Below, piece after piece: positions 8,093-16,200 of a stretch of 44,828 bases of DNA. Each line of letters begins with the position of its first letter. The first letter of the stretch is position 1. The position numbers and the translations under genes were made by a program. The notes under the pieces are model-generated. The model was not told the DNA's origin, ran no database searches, and saw nothing but the letters and a program-made list of their open reading frames with translations. Origin of the DNA: an uncultured Butyricimonas sp. (GTDB lineage Bacteria; Bacteroidota; Bacteroidia; Bacteroidales; Marinifilaceae); contig CALUHX010000019.1 in assembly GCA_944320555.1 (NCBI GenBank), forward strand, positions 1 to 44,828, read 5' to 3'.

Positions 8093-9182
8093 ACAGGTTC
8101 ACCGTCACCACATGCCCGTTCACGTCGAAACGCACGTCGCTGCTCTTTTCCAAAACTTCCAGCACGGCGTGGAAATCCGCGTAGCGGGGCAAATTGCCCT
8201 TGAAGACAAGCTCATCCGCCCCTGCGTTACGGAAAAAGACCGTGACGTTGTACCAACGGGCAAGTTTCGTCATGATTTGGTCAAGGGTCAAACCGTCGAA
8301 AACGAACATGCCATCCTTCCACGCGACAGCCTGCCCCACATCAACCCGCTCCACAATCACGCCGCCGCTTTCCACGTTGAACACCAACTGTTCGCCGGGA
8401 CTCAGCACCCGTTCTTCTCCCGTGCGTTTGTCGCCGACAGCCACGCTTCCCTGCGCCAAAACGGTGTAATGCAACTCATCGCCGGGATAGGCGTTCACGT
8501 CAAAGGAGGTGCCCAACACCCGGATGGCCTGCCGCTCCGTCTCCACGACAAAGGGACGAGACGTGTCGCGCTCCACCTCGAAATAGGCCTCGCCTTCAAG
8601 ATAAACCCGCCGCTCCTTGCCTCGGAACGCCACCGGATAGCGCAAACGGGAGTCCGCGTTCATCCATACCCGGGTGCCGTCCTCCAACACAATGTCGTAT
8701 TCCCCGCCGCAAGGGACAAGCAGTTCATTGTATTCGACACGAGAAGCGGACTTCTCCGAAGAAGCCTCGTAAATCACTTTCTCGCCCTCTTTGCGAATGG
8801 CCACTCCTGACGATTGAGCCACCCGACCGGACGACAAGGTGTCCAACAAGACTTCCCGGCGGTCCGCCAGCACCAGACGGGCCGTGGGCCGCCCCGGCAC
8901 GATGGAGTCTATTGTCGCCACGGTTACCGGCATGTCCACCGGCTCACTCGTTTTCCACACACCCACACCCACGGCAACCGTCGCAAAAACCGCCGCCACG
9001 GAAGCCACCCGCCGCCACATCCTCAACCGGCGCAGGCGCGATTTCACCGGACGCACGACACGCTCGTAGCCCCGACGCTTGTCGACGGCCTCCATCTGAC
9101 GCAGCAGTTCCAGCGCCTCGTCGATTTCCGCCTCGCCAGACAGTCGGCCCTTGTTCTCTTTTATGTCTCTTTCCTCTTTCAT
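8091..9182 (-). CDS. FecR-family anti-sigma factor, locus 1
   Basis: A 363-residue inner-membrane regulator. Cytoplasmic N-terminus (residues 1-57) for sigma binding, one membrane helix (about 58-76, VASVAAVFATVAVGVGVWK), periplasmic FecR domain (about 165-270, with GGEYDIVLEDGTRVWMNADSRLRYP and VYLEGEAYFEVERD), and the C-terminal DUF4974/STN-like domain (about 285-363, VAWKDGMFVFDGLTLDQIMTKLARWYNVTV). FecR proteins pass the signal of a loaded SusC STN domain to an ECF sigma factor. The cognate sigma gene is most likely the one at 10342-10878, which is unusual in being divergent and separated by a nuclease gene. FecR and susC run in the same direction. Confidence 0.93.
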   Translation of the reverse strand: MKEERDIKENKGRLSGEAEIDEALELLRQMEAVDKRRGYERVVRPVKSRLRRLRMWRRVASVAAVFATVAVGVGVWKTSEPVDMPVTVATIDSIVPGRPTARLVLADRREVLLDTLSSGRVAQSSGVAIRKEGEKVIYEASSEKSASRVEYNELLVPCGGEYDIVLEDGTRVWMNADSRLRYPVAFRGKERRVYLEGEAYFEVERDTSRPFVVETERQAIRVLGTSFDVNAYPGDELHYTVLAQGSVAVGDKRTGEERVLSPGEQLVFNVESGGVIVERVDVGQAVAWKDGMFVFDGLTLDQIMTKLARWYNVTVFFRNAGADELVFKGNLPRYADFHAVLEVLEKSSDVRFDVNGHVVTVNL

Positions 9183-9356
9183 ACAAATTCCTTTTTAACC
9201 CTATAACAGTTCAAACACCCGTCACACGTAGTCCCACCACTCATTTTTTTCACTTTTTTTCTCCATCCCGAAAACGAAACACCGTAACACACTGTTTATC
9301 AATCAACACTCATAACACCACATTCATGCAAAAAAAAAATCCAAGGAGAGCATTGT

Positions 9357-9388
9357 TTTGCAAAGCGGGGATTTTTTCTCTAACTTTG
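9357..9388 (+). promoter_or_regulatory. Consensus Bacteroidetes promoter for the nuclease gene
   Basis: TTTG at 9357-9360, a 20-base spacer and TAACTTTG at 9381-9388 match the Bacteroidetes primary-sigma promoter (TTTG, about 20 bases, TAnnTTTG). The start codon follows 27 bases later, so the leader should be short. Confidence 0.75.
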
Positions 9389-9415
9389 TACACAACAACT
9401 TAAACGCAAAACACC

Positions 9416-10282
9416 ATGAGATATCTGGACCCGAAAGCCGATTTGACGTTCAAGAAAGTGTTCGGCGAACACAAGCATTTGGTGAAAAGCCTGCTCAACG
9501 CCCTGCTTCCATTCGAGAATCCGGGGGACGAAGTGGAATCGTTGGAATATCTGCCCGTGGAAATGGTGCCGGACAATCCGTTGCGGAAGAACAGTATCGT
9601 GGACGTGCGTTGCAAGGACAACCGGGGACGGCAATTCATAGTGGAGATGCAAATGGTGTGGTCGCAAGAATTCAAGCAACGGGTATTGTTCAACGCCTCG
9701 AAAGCTTATGTGCGGCAGTTGGGGCACAAACAACAATTCTTTTTTAATCTACAAACACCCCAATATTCCTTGAACCTATCCACAGAAACCCTTATTCCTG
9801 AATCCGAACAATTTTACCACTACTATCCAACAATATACAACGAATTAACAAATAATGTAATCAATAATCTACATTTAATATTGGTGGAATTACCCAAATT
9901 TTCATCACATCGACACGAAGACCAAGAGAGTCGGACGCTGTGGTTGCGCTATCTGACAGAAATTGCCGACTATTCCAGAAAAGTGCCACAAGACTTGCTT
10001 GATAATTGCGAACTTAAAGAGGCAGTGGACTTGATAGAAGAATCCACTTTCTCAGATGCCGAATTATTCGGACACGACAAATTTTGGGACATTATCAGCG
10101 TGGAACGAACATTGATGAATAGCGCAGAACGCCGCCAAGAGGAAATACACAAGGAATGGGTCGAAAAAGGCCGGAAAGAAGAAAAACTTCTTATCGCCCA
10201 AAGCATGAAAAGCAAAGGTTACACCACAGAGGCAATTGCCGAGATTACAGGTCTTTCCCCCGACGAAATAAAAAAATTGTAA
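9416..10282 (+). CDS. PD-(D/E)XK nuclease family (Rpn/transposase-like) protein, locus 1
   Basis: A 288-residue protein beginning MRYLDPKADLTFKKVFG, the standard opening of the PD-(D/E)XK nuclease family transposase group in Bacteroidetes. Catalytic positions are D63 (SIVDVRC) and E77-x-Q79 (IVEMQMVW). The C-terminus holds a charged helix (EEIHKEWVEKGRKEEK) and a helix-turn-helix-like end (GYTTEAIAEITGLSPDEI). It is a paralogue of 27082-27978: the first 115 residues align almost without gaps, while the middle is diverged and AT-rich from about 9725. It lies between the divergent fecR (start 9182) and the sigma gene (starts 59 bases after its stop), and has its own consensus promoter. Mobility or regulatory role is not established. 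Confidence 0.88.
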   Translation: MRYLDPKADLTFKKVFGEHKHLVKSLLNALLPFENPGDEVESLEYLPVEMVPDNPLRKNSIVDVRCKDNRGRQFIVEMQMVWSQEFKQRVLFNASKAYVRQLGHKQQFFFNLQTPQYSLNLSTETLIPESEQFYHYYPTIYNELTNNVINNLHLILVELPKFSSHRHEDQESRTLWLRYLTEIADYSRKVPQDLLDNCELKEAVDLIEESTFSDAELFGHDKFWDIISVERTLMNSAERRQEEIHKEWVEKGRKEEKLLIAQSMKSKGYTTEAIAEITGLSPDEIKKL

Positions 10283-10312
10283 CAAAACACACGAAATTAC
10301 GCACAGAATCCT

Positions 10313-10320
10313 TATTTTTG
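10313..10320 (+). promoter_or_regulatory. TAnnTTTG promoter element before sigma gene
   Basis: TATTTTTG lies 21 bases before the chosen sigma-factor start and about 30 bases after the nuclease stop. No good -33 TTTG is seen at the right distance. It supports transcription of the sigma gene apart from the nuclease gene and favours the start at 10342 over an earlier ATG in the nuclease gene. Confidence 0.5.
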
Positions 10321-10341
10321 CAGCCGAAGATTGAACACGAT

Positions 10342-10878
10342 ATGAATCAAGACGTTGCCATATTCGAGAAATTATTTAACACGTACTACTCCGGATTAGT
10401 GGTGTACGCTTCCCGCTTCACGAAAGACACCGCCGTGGCGGAGGACATCGTGAGCGACGTGTTCGCCTCCGTTTGGGAGAACCGCTCCGTGCTGTATTTG
10501 GAAAACACAAAATCCTATTTGTTTTCTGCCGTCCGCAACCGTTCGTTGAATTACTTGGAGCAACTAAAAGTGCGCGACGACTATCAGGAAGAAGCCATGC
10601 GCAAAGGGGAAGCCACCGGCTCGCTGACGTGGGAGTACTACGTGGAAGGCGAACTGCGGGAAGCCATCGACAAGGCCATCGACACGCTTCCGCCCCAATG
10701 CAAAAAGGTGTTCACGGAAAGCAGATTCAAGCACAAAAACGTGGACGAAATCGCCCGCGAACTTGACCTGTCGCCCCGGACGGTGGAAAAACATATCGAG
10801 GTCGCCCTGAAAAAGCTCCGCATCGAACTGCAAGACTATCTCCCCGCCGCCGTCCTCACCTGGCTGCTGACCCTCTAA
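10342..10878 (+). CDS. ECF RNA polymerase sigma factor (RpoE-like), locus 1
   Basis: A 178-residue extracytoplasmic-function sigma factor. Region 2 covers about residues 8-75 (FNTYYSGLVVYASRFTKDTAVAEDIVSDVFASVWENR), and region 4 about 115-170 (IDTLPPQCKKVFTESRFKHKNVDEIARELDLSPRTVEKHIEVALKKLR), the helix-turn-helix for the -35 box. This is the Bacteroidales type that works with FecR anti-sigma factors and SusC STN domains. Its partner is probably the divergent FecR at 8091-9182. The start at ATG 10342 gives the normal family length; the open frame continues upstream into the nuclease gene but that part has no sigma similarity. Its stop overlaps the stop of the DUF4143 remnant on the other strand. 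Confidence 0.92.
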   Translation: MNQDVAIFEKLFNTYYSGLVVYASRFTKDTAVAEDIVSDVFASVWENRSVLYLENTKSYLFSAVRNRSLNYLEQLKVRDDYQEEAMRKGEATGSLTWEYYVEGELREAIDKAIDTLPPQCKKVFTESRFKHKNVDEIARELDLSPRTVEKHIEVALKKLRIELQDYLPAAVLTWLLTL

Positions 10879-11069
10879 CCCAACTCCAACAGCCATTTCC
10901 AAACGGGAACCACCTCTATCGCTTTTCCCCCCGCCTCCAAATGTCGCTCCGTATCCCGAGTGACGACCAAACGGCGATGGCAAGGCAACACATTAGGATT
11001 CAATATGCCGTTGTCCGTGAAATAATATTTGGGAACCGTCTCCTTATCCACCAATTTGCTCGCAATATT
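10875..11069 (-). pseudogene. Internally deleted remnant of an AAA/DUF4143 ATPase gene
   Basis: The minus strand encodes NIASKLVDKETVPKYYFTDNG, typical of the middle of DUF4143 ATPases (compare LVKTPKLYFYDTGVACAL in the intact gene at 17944). It is joined in frame near 11000 to RRLVVTRDTERHLEAGGKAI and EVVPVWKWLLEL, the usual C-terminus of another branch of this family. The roughly 150 residues expected between these two parts are missing, and the whole ATP-binding N-terminal half is gone. The reading frame upstream to 11246 runs through two palindromes and into queG, and has no family similarity. This is a deletion relic, probably not functional. The call rests on remembered family motifs. 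Confidence 0.6.
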
Positions 11070-11084
11070 TCGCACGCCACAATT

Positions 11085-11137
11085 TTTTGTCTTATCGACA
11101 AGACAAAACGACCCCATTTTTGTCCTGTCGACAAGAC
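11085..11137. repeat. Two tandem GTC-TCGA-GAC palindromes
   Basis: First copy 11085-11108: arms TTTTGTCTT and AAGACAAAA around ATCGAC, a 24-bp palindrome with one mismatched pair. Second copy 11122-11137: GTCCTGTCGACAAGAC, again with one mismatched pair. They share a core of the form GTCnTrTCGACAAGAC and lie about 30 bases apart centre to centre, between the DUF4143 remnant and the queG stop. Relative to the remnant (minus strand) they lie upstream, where the intact ATPase gene also has its palindrome. Confidence 0.75.
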
Positions 11138-11143
11138 GCCGAA

Positions 11144-12055
11144 CTATTTCCCGGAAAGAATCGACTGCAAATGGGGCAGGCCGGGACGCAAAAGCGGAGA
11201 ATCGGAAAACCGCTCTTGAAATGTCGCCTCGTCCAAACGCATCCAATCCTCACGGGTCATCCGCCGCAACCACTCGTTCGGACGAAAAGCCGCGTCGCAA
11301 TGGGGCACCGCCCGCCGGTTCCACGGACAGACCTCCTGACATGCGTCGCAACCGAAAAAACGGTTTCCCATTTTCACCCTTACTTCCTCCGGTATCGGCT
11401 CCTTCCGCTCTATCGTGTTATAAGACACACACTTGTTGGCATCCACGGAATAAGGTTTCAACGCTCCCGTCGGGCAAGCGTCCACGCATCGATGACAAGT
11501 GCCGCAACGGCCCGCCGTCCAAGGTTCGGAATAACTCTCCGGCTCAAAATCAGAAACAATCACCCCGACAAAACAAAAAGACCCCCACCGCGGATGAATC
11601 AGCAACGTGTTGCGCCCAATCCATCCCAACCCCGCACGCCTCGCCCACTCGCGCTCGAACACCGGAGCCGAGTCCACAAACACCCGTCCCCGCAAACGGC
11701 GGTCTTCCCGCTCCCGCAAAAAAGCAAACAATTGAAACAAACGCTCCTTAACCGCCCCGTGGTAATCCCGCCCGTACGCATACCGGGCAACCACGGGCAC
11801 TTCCGGAGAAACCGCCAACGCAGGAGCGTAATAATTCGTAAGCGTCACCACTACCGAACGGGCTCCCTCCACCAGCAACTCCGGATTGCGCCGCTTCTCC
11901 CGATTGCGGGCCATGTACGCCATGCCCGCCTCTTTTCCACTCTCCAACCATGCGTCCAAACGCTCCCCCTCCTTCCGCAAGTCAGCCACGGGAGCCACGC
12001 CACAAGCCGCAAATCCCAACGCCACGGCCTCGGCCGCCACCTCTTCCCAACGCAT
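11144..12055 (-). CDS. queG: Epoxyqueuosine reductase QueG
   Basis: A 303-residue iron-sulfur and cobalamin enzyme that reduces epoxyqueuosine to queuosine in tRNA, the last step of queuosine synthesis. Landmarks: the QueG core FVDSAPVFEREWARRAGLGWIGRNTL with the conserved Asp128, and two 4Fe-4S ferredoxin motifs at Cys184/187/190/194 (CGTCHRCVDACP) and Cys236/239/243 (CDACQEVCPWN), plus Cys209. Length matches the short Bacteroidetes form without the C-terminal HEAT repeats of some relatives. It starts 6 bases after the DUF59 gene and is the last gene of the SUF operon, which suits a double-cluster enzyme. It ends 6 bases from the second palindrome. Confidence 0.95.
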   Translation of the reverse strand: MRWEEVAAEAVALGFAACGVAPVADLRKEGERLDAWLESGKEAGMAYMARNREKRRNPELLVEGARSVVVTLTNYYAPALAVSPEVPVVARYAYGRDYHGAVKERLFQLFAFLREREDRRLRGRVFVDSAPVFEREWARRAGLGWIGRNTLLIHPRWGSFCFVGVIVSDFEPESYSEPWTAGRCGTCHRCVDACPTGALKPYSVDANKCVSYNTIERKEPIPEEVRVKMGNRFFGCDACQEVCPWNRRAVPHCDAAFRPNEWLRRMTREDWMRLDEATFQERFSDSPLLRPGLPHLQSILSGK

Positions 12056-12061
12056 GGCCCG

Positions 12062-12376
12062 TCAAATGCCAAAACCCAATTCCAGCCGGGCCTCCGGCGA
12101 CATCCGCTCGGGCGTCCAGACAGGCTCGAACACCAAATTCACGGTCACTTCGTCCAAGCCGTCTATCGTCGCCACCACGTCGTGCACCTCCTGCACGATT
12201 TGGTCGGCAATCGGACAACCGGGCGCCGTGAGCGTCATGGTGACAATCACCTCGTTCCGCTTCGGAAACTCAATGCCGTACACCAACCCCAAATCCCAAA
12301 TGTTCACTGGCACTTCCGGGTCGTAGACGGTCGACAATTTCTCGATAACCAAATCTTCCATTAAACTTTTTCCCAT
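12062..12376 (-). CDS. DUF59/MIP18 Fe-S assembly protein (SufT-like)
   Basis: A 104-residue protein of the MIP18/DUF59 family: IEKLSTVYDPEVPVNIWDLGLVYGIE, then VTMTLTAPGCPIADQI with the conserved Cys in TAPGCP, and VNLVFEPVWTPERMSPEARLELG. Members help deliver Fe-S clusters to target proteins. Position between sufE (12 bases upstream) and queG in the SUF operon supports a SUF accessory role. The start may be ATG 12376 or the in-frame ATG five codons later; neither has a decisive ribosome site. Confidence 0.92.
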   Translation of the reverse strand: MGKSLMEDLVIEKLSTVYDPEVPVNIWDLGLVYGIEFPKRNEVIVTMTLTAPGCPIADQIVQEVHDVVATIDGLDEVTVNLVFEPVWTPERMSPEARLELGFGI

Positions 12377-12388
12377 ATCTCTCGCTTT

Positions 12389-12808
12389 TTATTTGCCGGC
12401 ATACGCCAAGGCGTAATACTTGATTTGCTTCACCATGGACAGCAGGCCATTGGAACGGGTGGGCGAAAGGTGTTGCGTCAATCCTATCTTGTCAATGAAA
12501 TCCAGATTGGCGTTCACGATATCTTTCGGAGGCTGTCCGGAAAACACCCGGATCAACAATCCGGCGATTCCTTTCGTGATGATGGCGTCGCTGTCCGCCG
12601 TGAAATAAAGCCTCCCGTCGTCCCTCAGCTCCGCATAAAACCACACGCGGGACTGGCATCCTTTTATCAGATTGTCGTCCGTCTTGTGCGCCTCGTCCAT
12701 CGGCGCCATGCCATTGCCTATCTCTATCAAATAGGCGTATTTGTCCATCCAGTCGTCCAACATGGAAAACTCGTCCACGATCTGGTTTTGAATTTCTTCT
12801 ATCGTCAT
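12389..12808 (-). CDS. sufE: Cysteine desulfuration protein SufE
   Basis: A 139-residue sulfur acceptor that takes persulfide sulfur from SufS and hands it to the SufBCD scaffold. The acceptor cysteine is Cys51 in LIKGCQSRVW, at the same position as in the well-studied E. coli protein. Other landmarks are IVDEFSMLDDWMDKYAYLIEIG and GIAGLLIRVFSGQPPKDIVNA. It begins 4 bases after sufS, so the pair is co-translated. Cytoplasmic. Normal length. Confidence 0.96.
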   Translation of the reverse strand: MTIEEIQNQIVDEFSMLDDWMDKYAYLIEIGNGMAPMDEAHKTDDNLIKGCQSRVWFYAELRDDGRLYFTADSDAIITKGIAGLLIRVFSGQPPKDIVNANLDFIDKIGLTQHLSPTRSNGLLSMVKQIKYYALAYAGK

Positions 12809-12812
12809 GGTC

Positions 12813-14033
12813 TCACATTTTAAAAATCCGCTCTATCTTTTTCAGGCCGGCGCAAAGAGCGTCGATTTCCTCCTCGGTGTTGTACATGGCCAGCGAGGCA
12901 CGCACCATGCCCGTCACCCCGTAATGCGACATCACAGGATCGGCGCACAACTGCCCCGTGCGCACGGCTATTCCCATCTTGTCCAGCAACGTTCCCAAGT
13001 CGAAATGGTGCATCCCCTCCAAACCGAACGACACCACCGACGACTTGCCGGGAGCATCCCCGTAAAGTATGATTCGCGGCACTTGCCGAATCCGCTCCAT
13101 CGCATAGGCAATCAAGCCATGCTCGTGGGCGGCAATCTCGTCCAATCCGACCGACTTCACGTATTCGATCGCCTCTCCCAACCCGATTACGCCGATAAAA
13201 TCCGGCGTGCCCGCCTCGAACTTAAAGGGCAACTCGTTGTATGTGGTCTTCTCGAAACGGACTTCCTTGATCATCTCACCCCCGCCCTGCCAAGGCGGCA
13301 TTTGCTCCAACAGTTCCCGCTTGCCGTACAACACGCCGACACCCGTCGGCCCATATATCTTATGACCGGAAAAGGCCAAAAAATCGCAATCCAACTCCCG
13401 CACGTCTATCGGGATGTGCTGAATGGCCTGCGCCGCGTCCACCAACGCATATGCGCCGACGGCATGGGCGGCGTCGATTATGCGCTTGACGGGATTCACC
13501 GTCCCCAGCACATTGGAAACATACGCCACCGCCACCAATTTCACCCGTCCGTTCATCAACCCGGCGAAGGCCTCCATGTCCAACTCCCCGTTATCCTTGA
13601 ACGGCACCACCTTCAACTCCGCCCCCTTGCGCTCGCACAGCATTTGCCACGGCACGATGTTCGCATGGTGTTCCATCTCCGTCACCACAATCTCGTCACC
13701 GGCGTGGATAAAAGCCTCCCCGAAAGTATAAGCCACCAAATTAATGCTCTCCGTGGTTCCCCGGGTGAAAATCACCTCTTCCGTTTCTCCCGCGTGAATA
13801 TAGTCCCGCACGACGGTCCGGGCACGCTCATTGGCGTCCGTGCATTTGTTGCTCAAATAATGCACGCCCCGGTGCACGTTGGAGTTATAGCGGAGGTAAT
13901 ACTCGTTCATCACCTCCACCACCCGTCGCGGTTTCTGGGTCGTGGCCCCGTTGTCCAGGTAAACCAACGGTTTCCCGTAAACCTGCTCCCTCAATATCGG
14001 GAAATCCTTTCTTATTTGATTGACATCGAACAT
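12813..14033 (-). CDS. sufS: Cysteine desulfurase SufS
   Basis: A 406-residue PLP enzyme that releases sulfur from cysteine as an enzyme-bound persulfide for Fe-S cluster assembly. The PLP lysine is K225 in FSGHKIYGPTG, and the catalytic cysteine is C363 in VRTGQLCADP, within the short RTGxxCA loop typical of group II (SufS/CsdA) desulfurases. LDNGATTQKP and TEMEHHANIVPWQ are also characteristic. It starts 3 bases after sufD and ends 4 before sufE. Cytoplasmic. Length is standard. Confidence 0.97.
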   Translation of the reverse strand: MFDVNQIRKDFPILREQVYGKPLVYLDNGATTQKPRRVVEVMNEYYLRYNSNVHRGVHYLSNKCTDANERARTVVRDYIHAGETEEVIFTRGTTESINLVAYTFGEAFIHAGDEIVVTEMEHHANIVPWQMLCERKGAELKVVPFKDNGELDMEAFAGLMNGRVKLVAVAYVSNVLGTVNPVKRIIDAAHAVGAYALVDAAQAIQHIPIDVRELDCDFLAFSGHKIYGPTGVGVLYGKRELLEQMPPWQGGGEMIKEVRFEKTTYNELPFKFEAGTPDFIGVIGLGEAIEYVKSVGLDEIAAHEHGLIAYAMERIRQVPRIILYGDAPGKSSVVSFGLEGMHHFDLGTLLDKMGIAVRTGQLCADPVMSHYGVTGMVRASLAMYNTEEEIDALCAGLKKIERIFKM

Positions 14034-14036
14034 AAT

Positions 14037-15395
14037 TTATTGCTTGCAGTGCAACACGCAATTGTGGCACTTGGTTAATTCTCCCCGTAAACGCTTGTCC
14101 ACCAAATCGTCTATTTTCGCCCGCAACGGTTCCAGACGCACTTTCCCCACGATTTCATGGGCAAAACCGAACATCATCATCATTCTCGCCTCCGCCAGAC
14201 TGATTCCCCGGCTGCGCAAATAGAACATGGCCTCCTCGTCAATCTGGCCGACCGTCGCCCCGTGGCTGCATTTCACGTCGTCCGCGTCGATAATCAACTG
14301 CGGCTTCGTGTTCACCCGAGCCGTGTCGGTCAACAGCAGATTGTTGTTGGCCTGGTAGGCCTCCGTCTTTTGCGCTCCGGGACGCACCGTGATGACTCCG
14401 GCAAAATTGGCAAGGGCGGAATCGTCCAACACGCCCTTGAAATGCTCGTTGCTCCGGCAGTTCGGTGCGACATGGTCGATAAAGGTGAAGTTGTCCACCT
14501 CCTGCTTCTTGTCCGACAAATACATGCCGTACAAATCGCACTCGCACCCCTCCTCCGTCAAAGCCGCATACAGATTGTTGCGGATAAAGCCCCCGTATAA
14601 GGAAATCACGTTCGCCTCGAACCGGGAGTTCCTTCTCTGCGACACGAACACGCTGTTAATCTGGGATGCCCCGAGATGTTGGTTCTGCACGTGATAATAA
14701 TCCATCAAGGCGTTCTCGCCCGCCACAATCTCCGTCAGATTGTTCATCAGGAAATAATGGTCCGACAACGTATGGTCGCACACCAACAAAGTCGCCTTGG
14801 CTCCCTTCCCCACAATCACCAAATTGCGCTGAAACGACATCAAGTCGGCCTTCGCCCTCGCCAGATTCACAATCTGCAACGGACGTTCCATCACCACCCC
14901 GTCCGGCACGTACACAAACACGCCGTCCTGGGCAAGCATGGTGTTCAAATCCACCAGCCCGTCCGCGCGTCCCGGTTCCGTGAATTGGTTATAATACTTG
15001 TCAAACAACTCTTTATACTTCACGCTCGCCTCCGCCAATCCGCACACTATCACCCCCTCCGGCACGTCGGGCCGCTCGTTGCCCCTCCAAAACCTTCCGT
15101 TTATCGTCAACAGCAGATGCGTGTCCAGGCAAGGCACGTTGCATTGAAACACCTCCGACAAATCCACCTCCTGCTCCACATACCTCAGCGACACGTTGTA
15201 ATCCCGTTCCAACACCGGCAACAAATTGGCGTACAGGTAATTCTCACAGCCGTAGGGTATGCCATGCGCCTTGAACTCCTCCAACGCCTTCTCCCGTTGC
15301 GCGTCCATCACCGCCCCGACATCTTTCCGGAGCAATTCCCGTCCCTCTTGGAAAAGCGTGAAGAAATTCCGGTTTATCTCATCAATTCTTTCCAT
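14037..15395 (-). CDS. sufD: Fe-S cluster assembly protein SufD
   Basis: A 452-residue SufBD-family scaffold subunit that pairs with SufB and SufC. The C-terminal two thirds form the SufBD beta-helix (about residues 160-420), with YGGFIRNNLYAAL, ADDVKCSHGATVGQIDEEAMFYLRSRGI and EARMMMMFGFAHEIV. The N-terminal third is the shorter helical part typical of SufD. The gene overlaps the 3' end of sufC by 14 bases and is followed after 3 bases by sufS, so it is translated together with them. Confidence 0.96.
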   Translation of the reverse strand: MERIDEINRNFFTLFQEGRELLRKDVGAVMDAQREKALEEFKAHGIPYGCENYLYANLLPVLERDYNVSLRYVEQEVDLSEVFQCNVPCLDTHLLLTINGRFWRGNERPDVPEGVIVCGLAEASVKYKELFDKYYNQFTEPGRADGLVDLNTMLAQDGVFVYVPDGVVMERPLQIVNLARAKADLMSFQRNLVIVGKGAKATLLVCDHTLSDHYFLMNNLTEIVAGENALMDYYHVQNQHLGASQINSVFVSQRRNSRFEANVISLYGGFIRNNLYAALTEEGCECDLYGMYLSDKKQEVDNFTFIDHVAPNCRSNEHFKGVLDDSALANFAGVITVRPGAQKTEAYQANNNLLLTDTARVNTKPQLIIDADDVKCSHGATVGQIDEEAMFYLRSRGISLAEARMMMMFGFAHEIVGKVRLEPLRAKIDDLVDKRLRGELTKCHNCVLHCKQ

Positions 15396-16155
15396 GACTC
15401 TCCACCTCCTGCTTTATCCAATCGTAACCATTTTTCTCCAACTCGGCCACCAGCTCCTTCCCCGCCGTCTTCACAATTCGCCCGTCATACAACACATGGA
15501 CCACGTCGGGCACGATGTAATCCAGCAAACGCTGGTAGTGCGTGATGACGATGGTCGAATTGTCCGGACGCTTCAACCGGTTCACCCCGTGCGCCACGAT
15601 ACGCAGCGCGTCGATGTCCAGCCCTGAGTCCGTCTCGTCCAAAATGGCCAGTTTGGGTTCCAGCACGGCCATTTGGAATATCTCGTTTTTCTTCTTCTCG
15701 CCTCCCGAGAAGCCCTCGTTCAGCGAACGGTTCAACAAATGGCTGTCGATGTTCACCAACTCCATCTTCTCCCGGATCATCTTCAGGAATTCTCCCGCCG
15801 GATATGGCGGCAATCCCTGATACTTGCGGTGCTCGTTGACCGCCGTCTTCAAAAAGTTCACCGTGCTGATTCCCGGTATCTCCACGGGATACTGGAAACT
15901 CAGGAATATGCCTTCACGCGCCCGGTCCTCGGCGGGCATATCCAACAAATTCTTGCCGTTAAACCAAATCTCCCCCTTCGTCACGTGAAAACACTCCCGC
16001 CCCGTCAACACCGCCGACAACGTGCTCTTCCCGGCCCCGTTGGGACCCATGATGGCGTGCACCTCCCCGGGCTTGATTTCAAGGTTAATCCCCTTCAATA
16101 TCTCTTTGCCGTCTATGCCGGCGTGCAAATCTTTTATCGTCAACAAATTTTCCAT
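15382..16155 (-). CDS. sufC: Fe-S cluster assembly ATPase SufC
   Basis: A 257-residue ABC-type ATPase that drives conformational change in the SufBCD scaffold. Walker A is GPNGAGKST (about residues 37-45), the signature region is FSGGEKKKNEIFQM, Walker B is LAILDETDSGLDID, and the switch His is in VITHYQR. Those are standard SufC forms. A strong purine-rich Shine-Dalgarno (GGAGG about 9 bases before the ATG) marks the start, uncommon for this phylum. It lies 45 bases after sufB and overlaps sufD. Confidence 0.97.
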   Translation of the reverse strand: MENLLTIKDLHAGIDGKEILKGINLEIKPGEVHAIMGPNGAGKSTLSAVLTGRECFHVTKGEIWFNGKNLLDMPAEDRAREGIFLSFQYPVEIPGISTVNFLKTAVNEHRKYQGLPPYPAGEFLKMIREKMELVNIDSHLLNRSLNEGFSGGEKKKNEIFQMAVLEPKLAILDETDSGLDIDALRIVAHGVNRLKRPDNSTIVITHYQRLLDYIVPDVVHVLYDGRIVKTAGKELVAELEKNGYDWIKQEVESHGKN

Positions 16156-16200
16156 ACTTTCTTTTCCTCCTTAAATTTTAATTGTGTTACCTGCCTGGAC

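Noticed and set aside
8004-8810. A 268-codon plus-strand frame antisense to fecR of locus 1
   Set aside because: Shadow of fecR; composition is His- and Arg-rich without family motifs.
1572-9182. Classical polysaccharide utilisation locus
   Set aside because: No glycoside hydrolase, polysaccharide lyase or sulfatase lies in either SusCD locus. The GHL10 gene at 35350 is about 7 kb from locus 2 with its own promoter.
9416-10282. An insertion sequence carrying the nuclease gene
   Set aside because: No terminal inverted repeats or target duplications could be seen around this gene or the one at 27082-27978, so they are not called mobile elements despite the family name.
10156-10341. N-terminal extension of the locus 1 sigma factor
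   Set aside because: The upstream part lies inside the nuclease gene and has no sigma similarity; a promoter element at 10313-10320 supports the start at 10342.
12807-14078. A 423-codon plus-strand frame antisense to sufS
   Set aside because: Shadow of sufS, same reasons as above.
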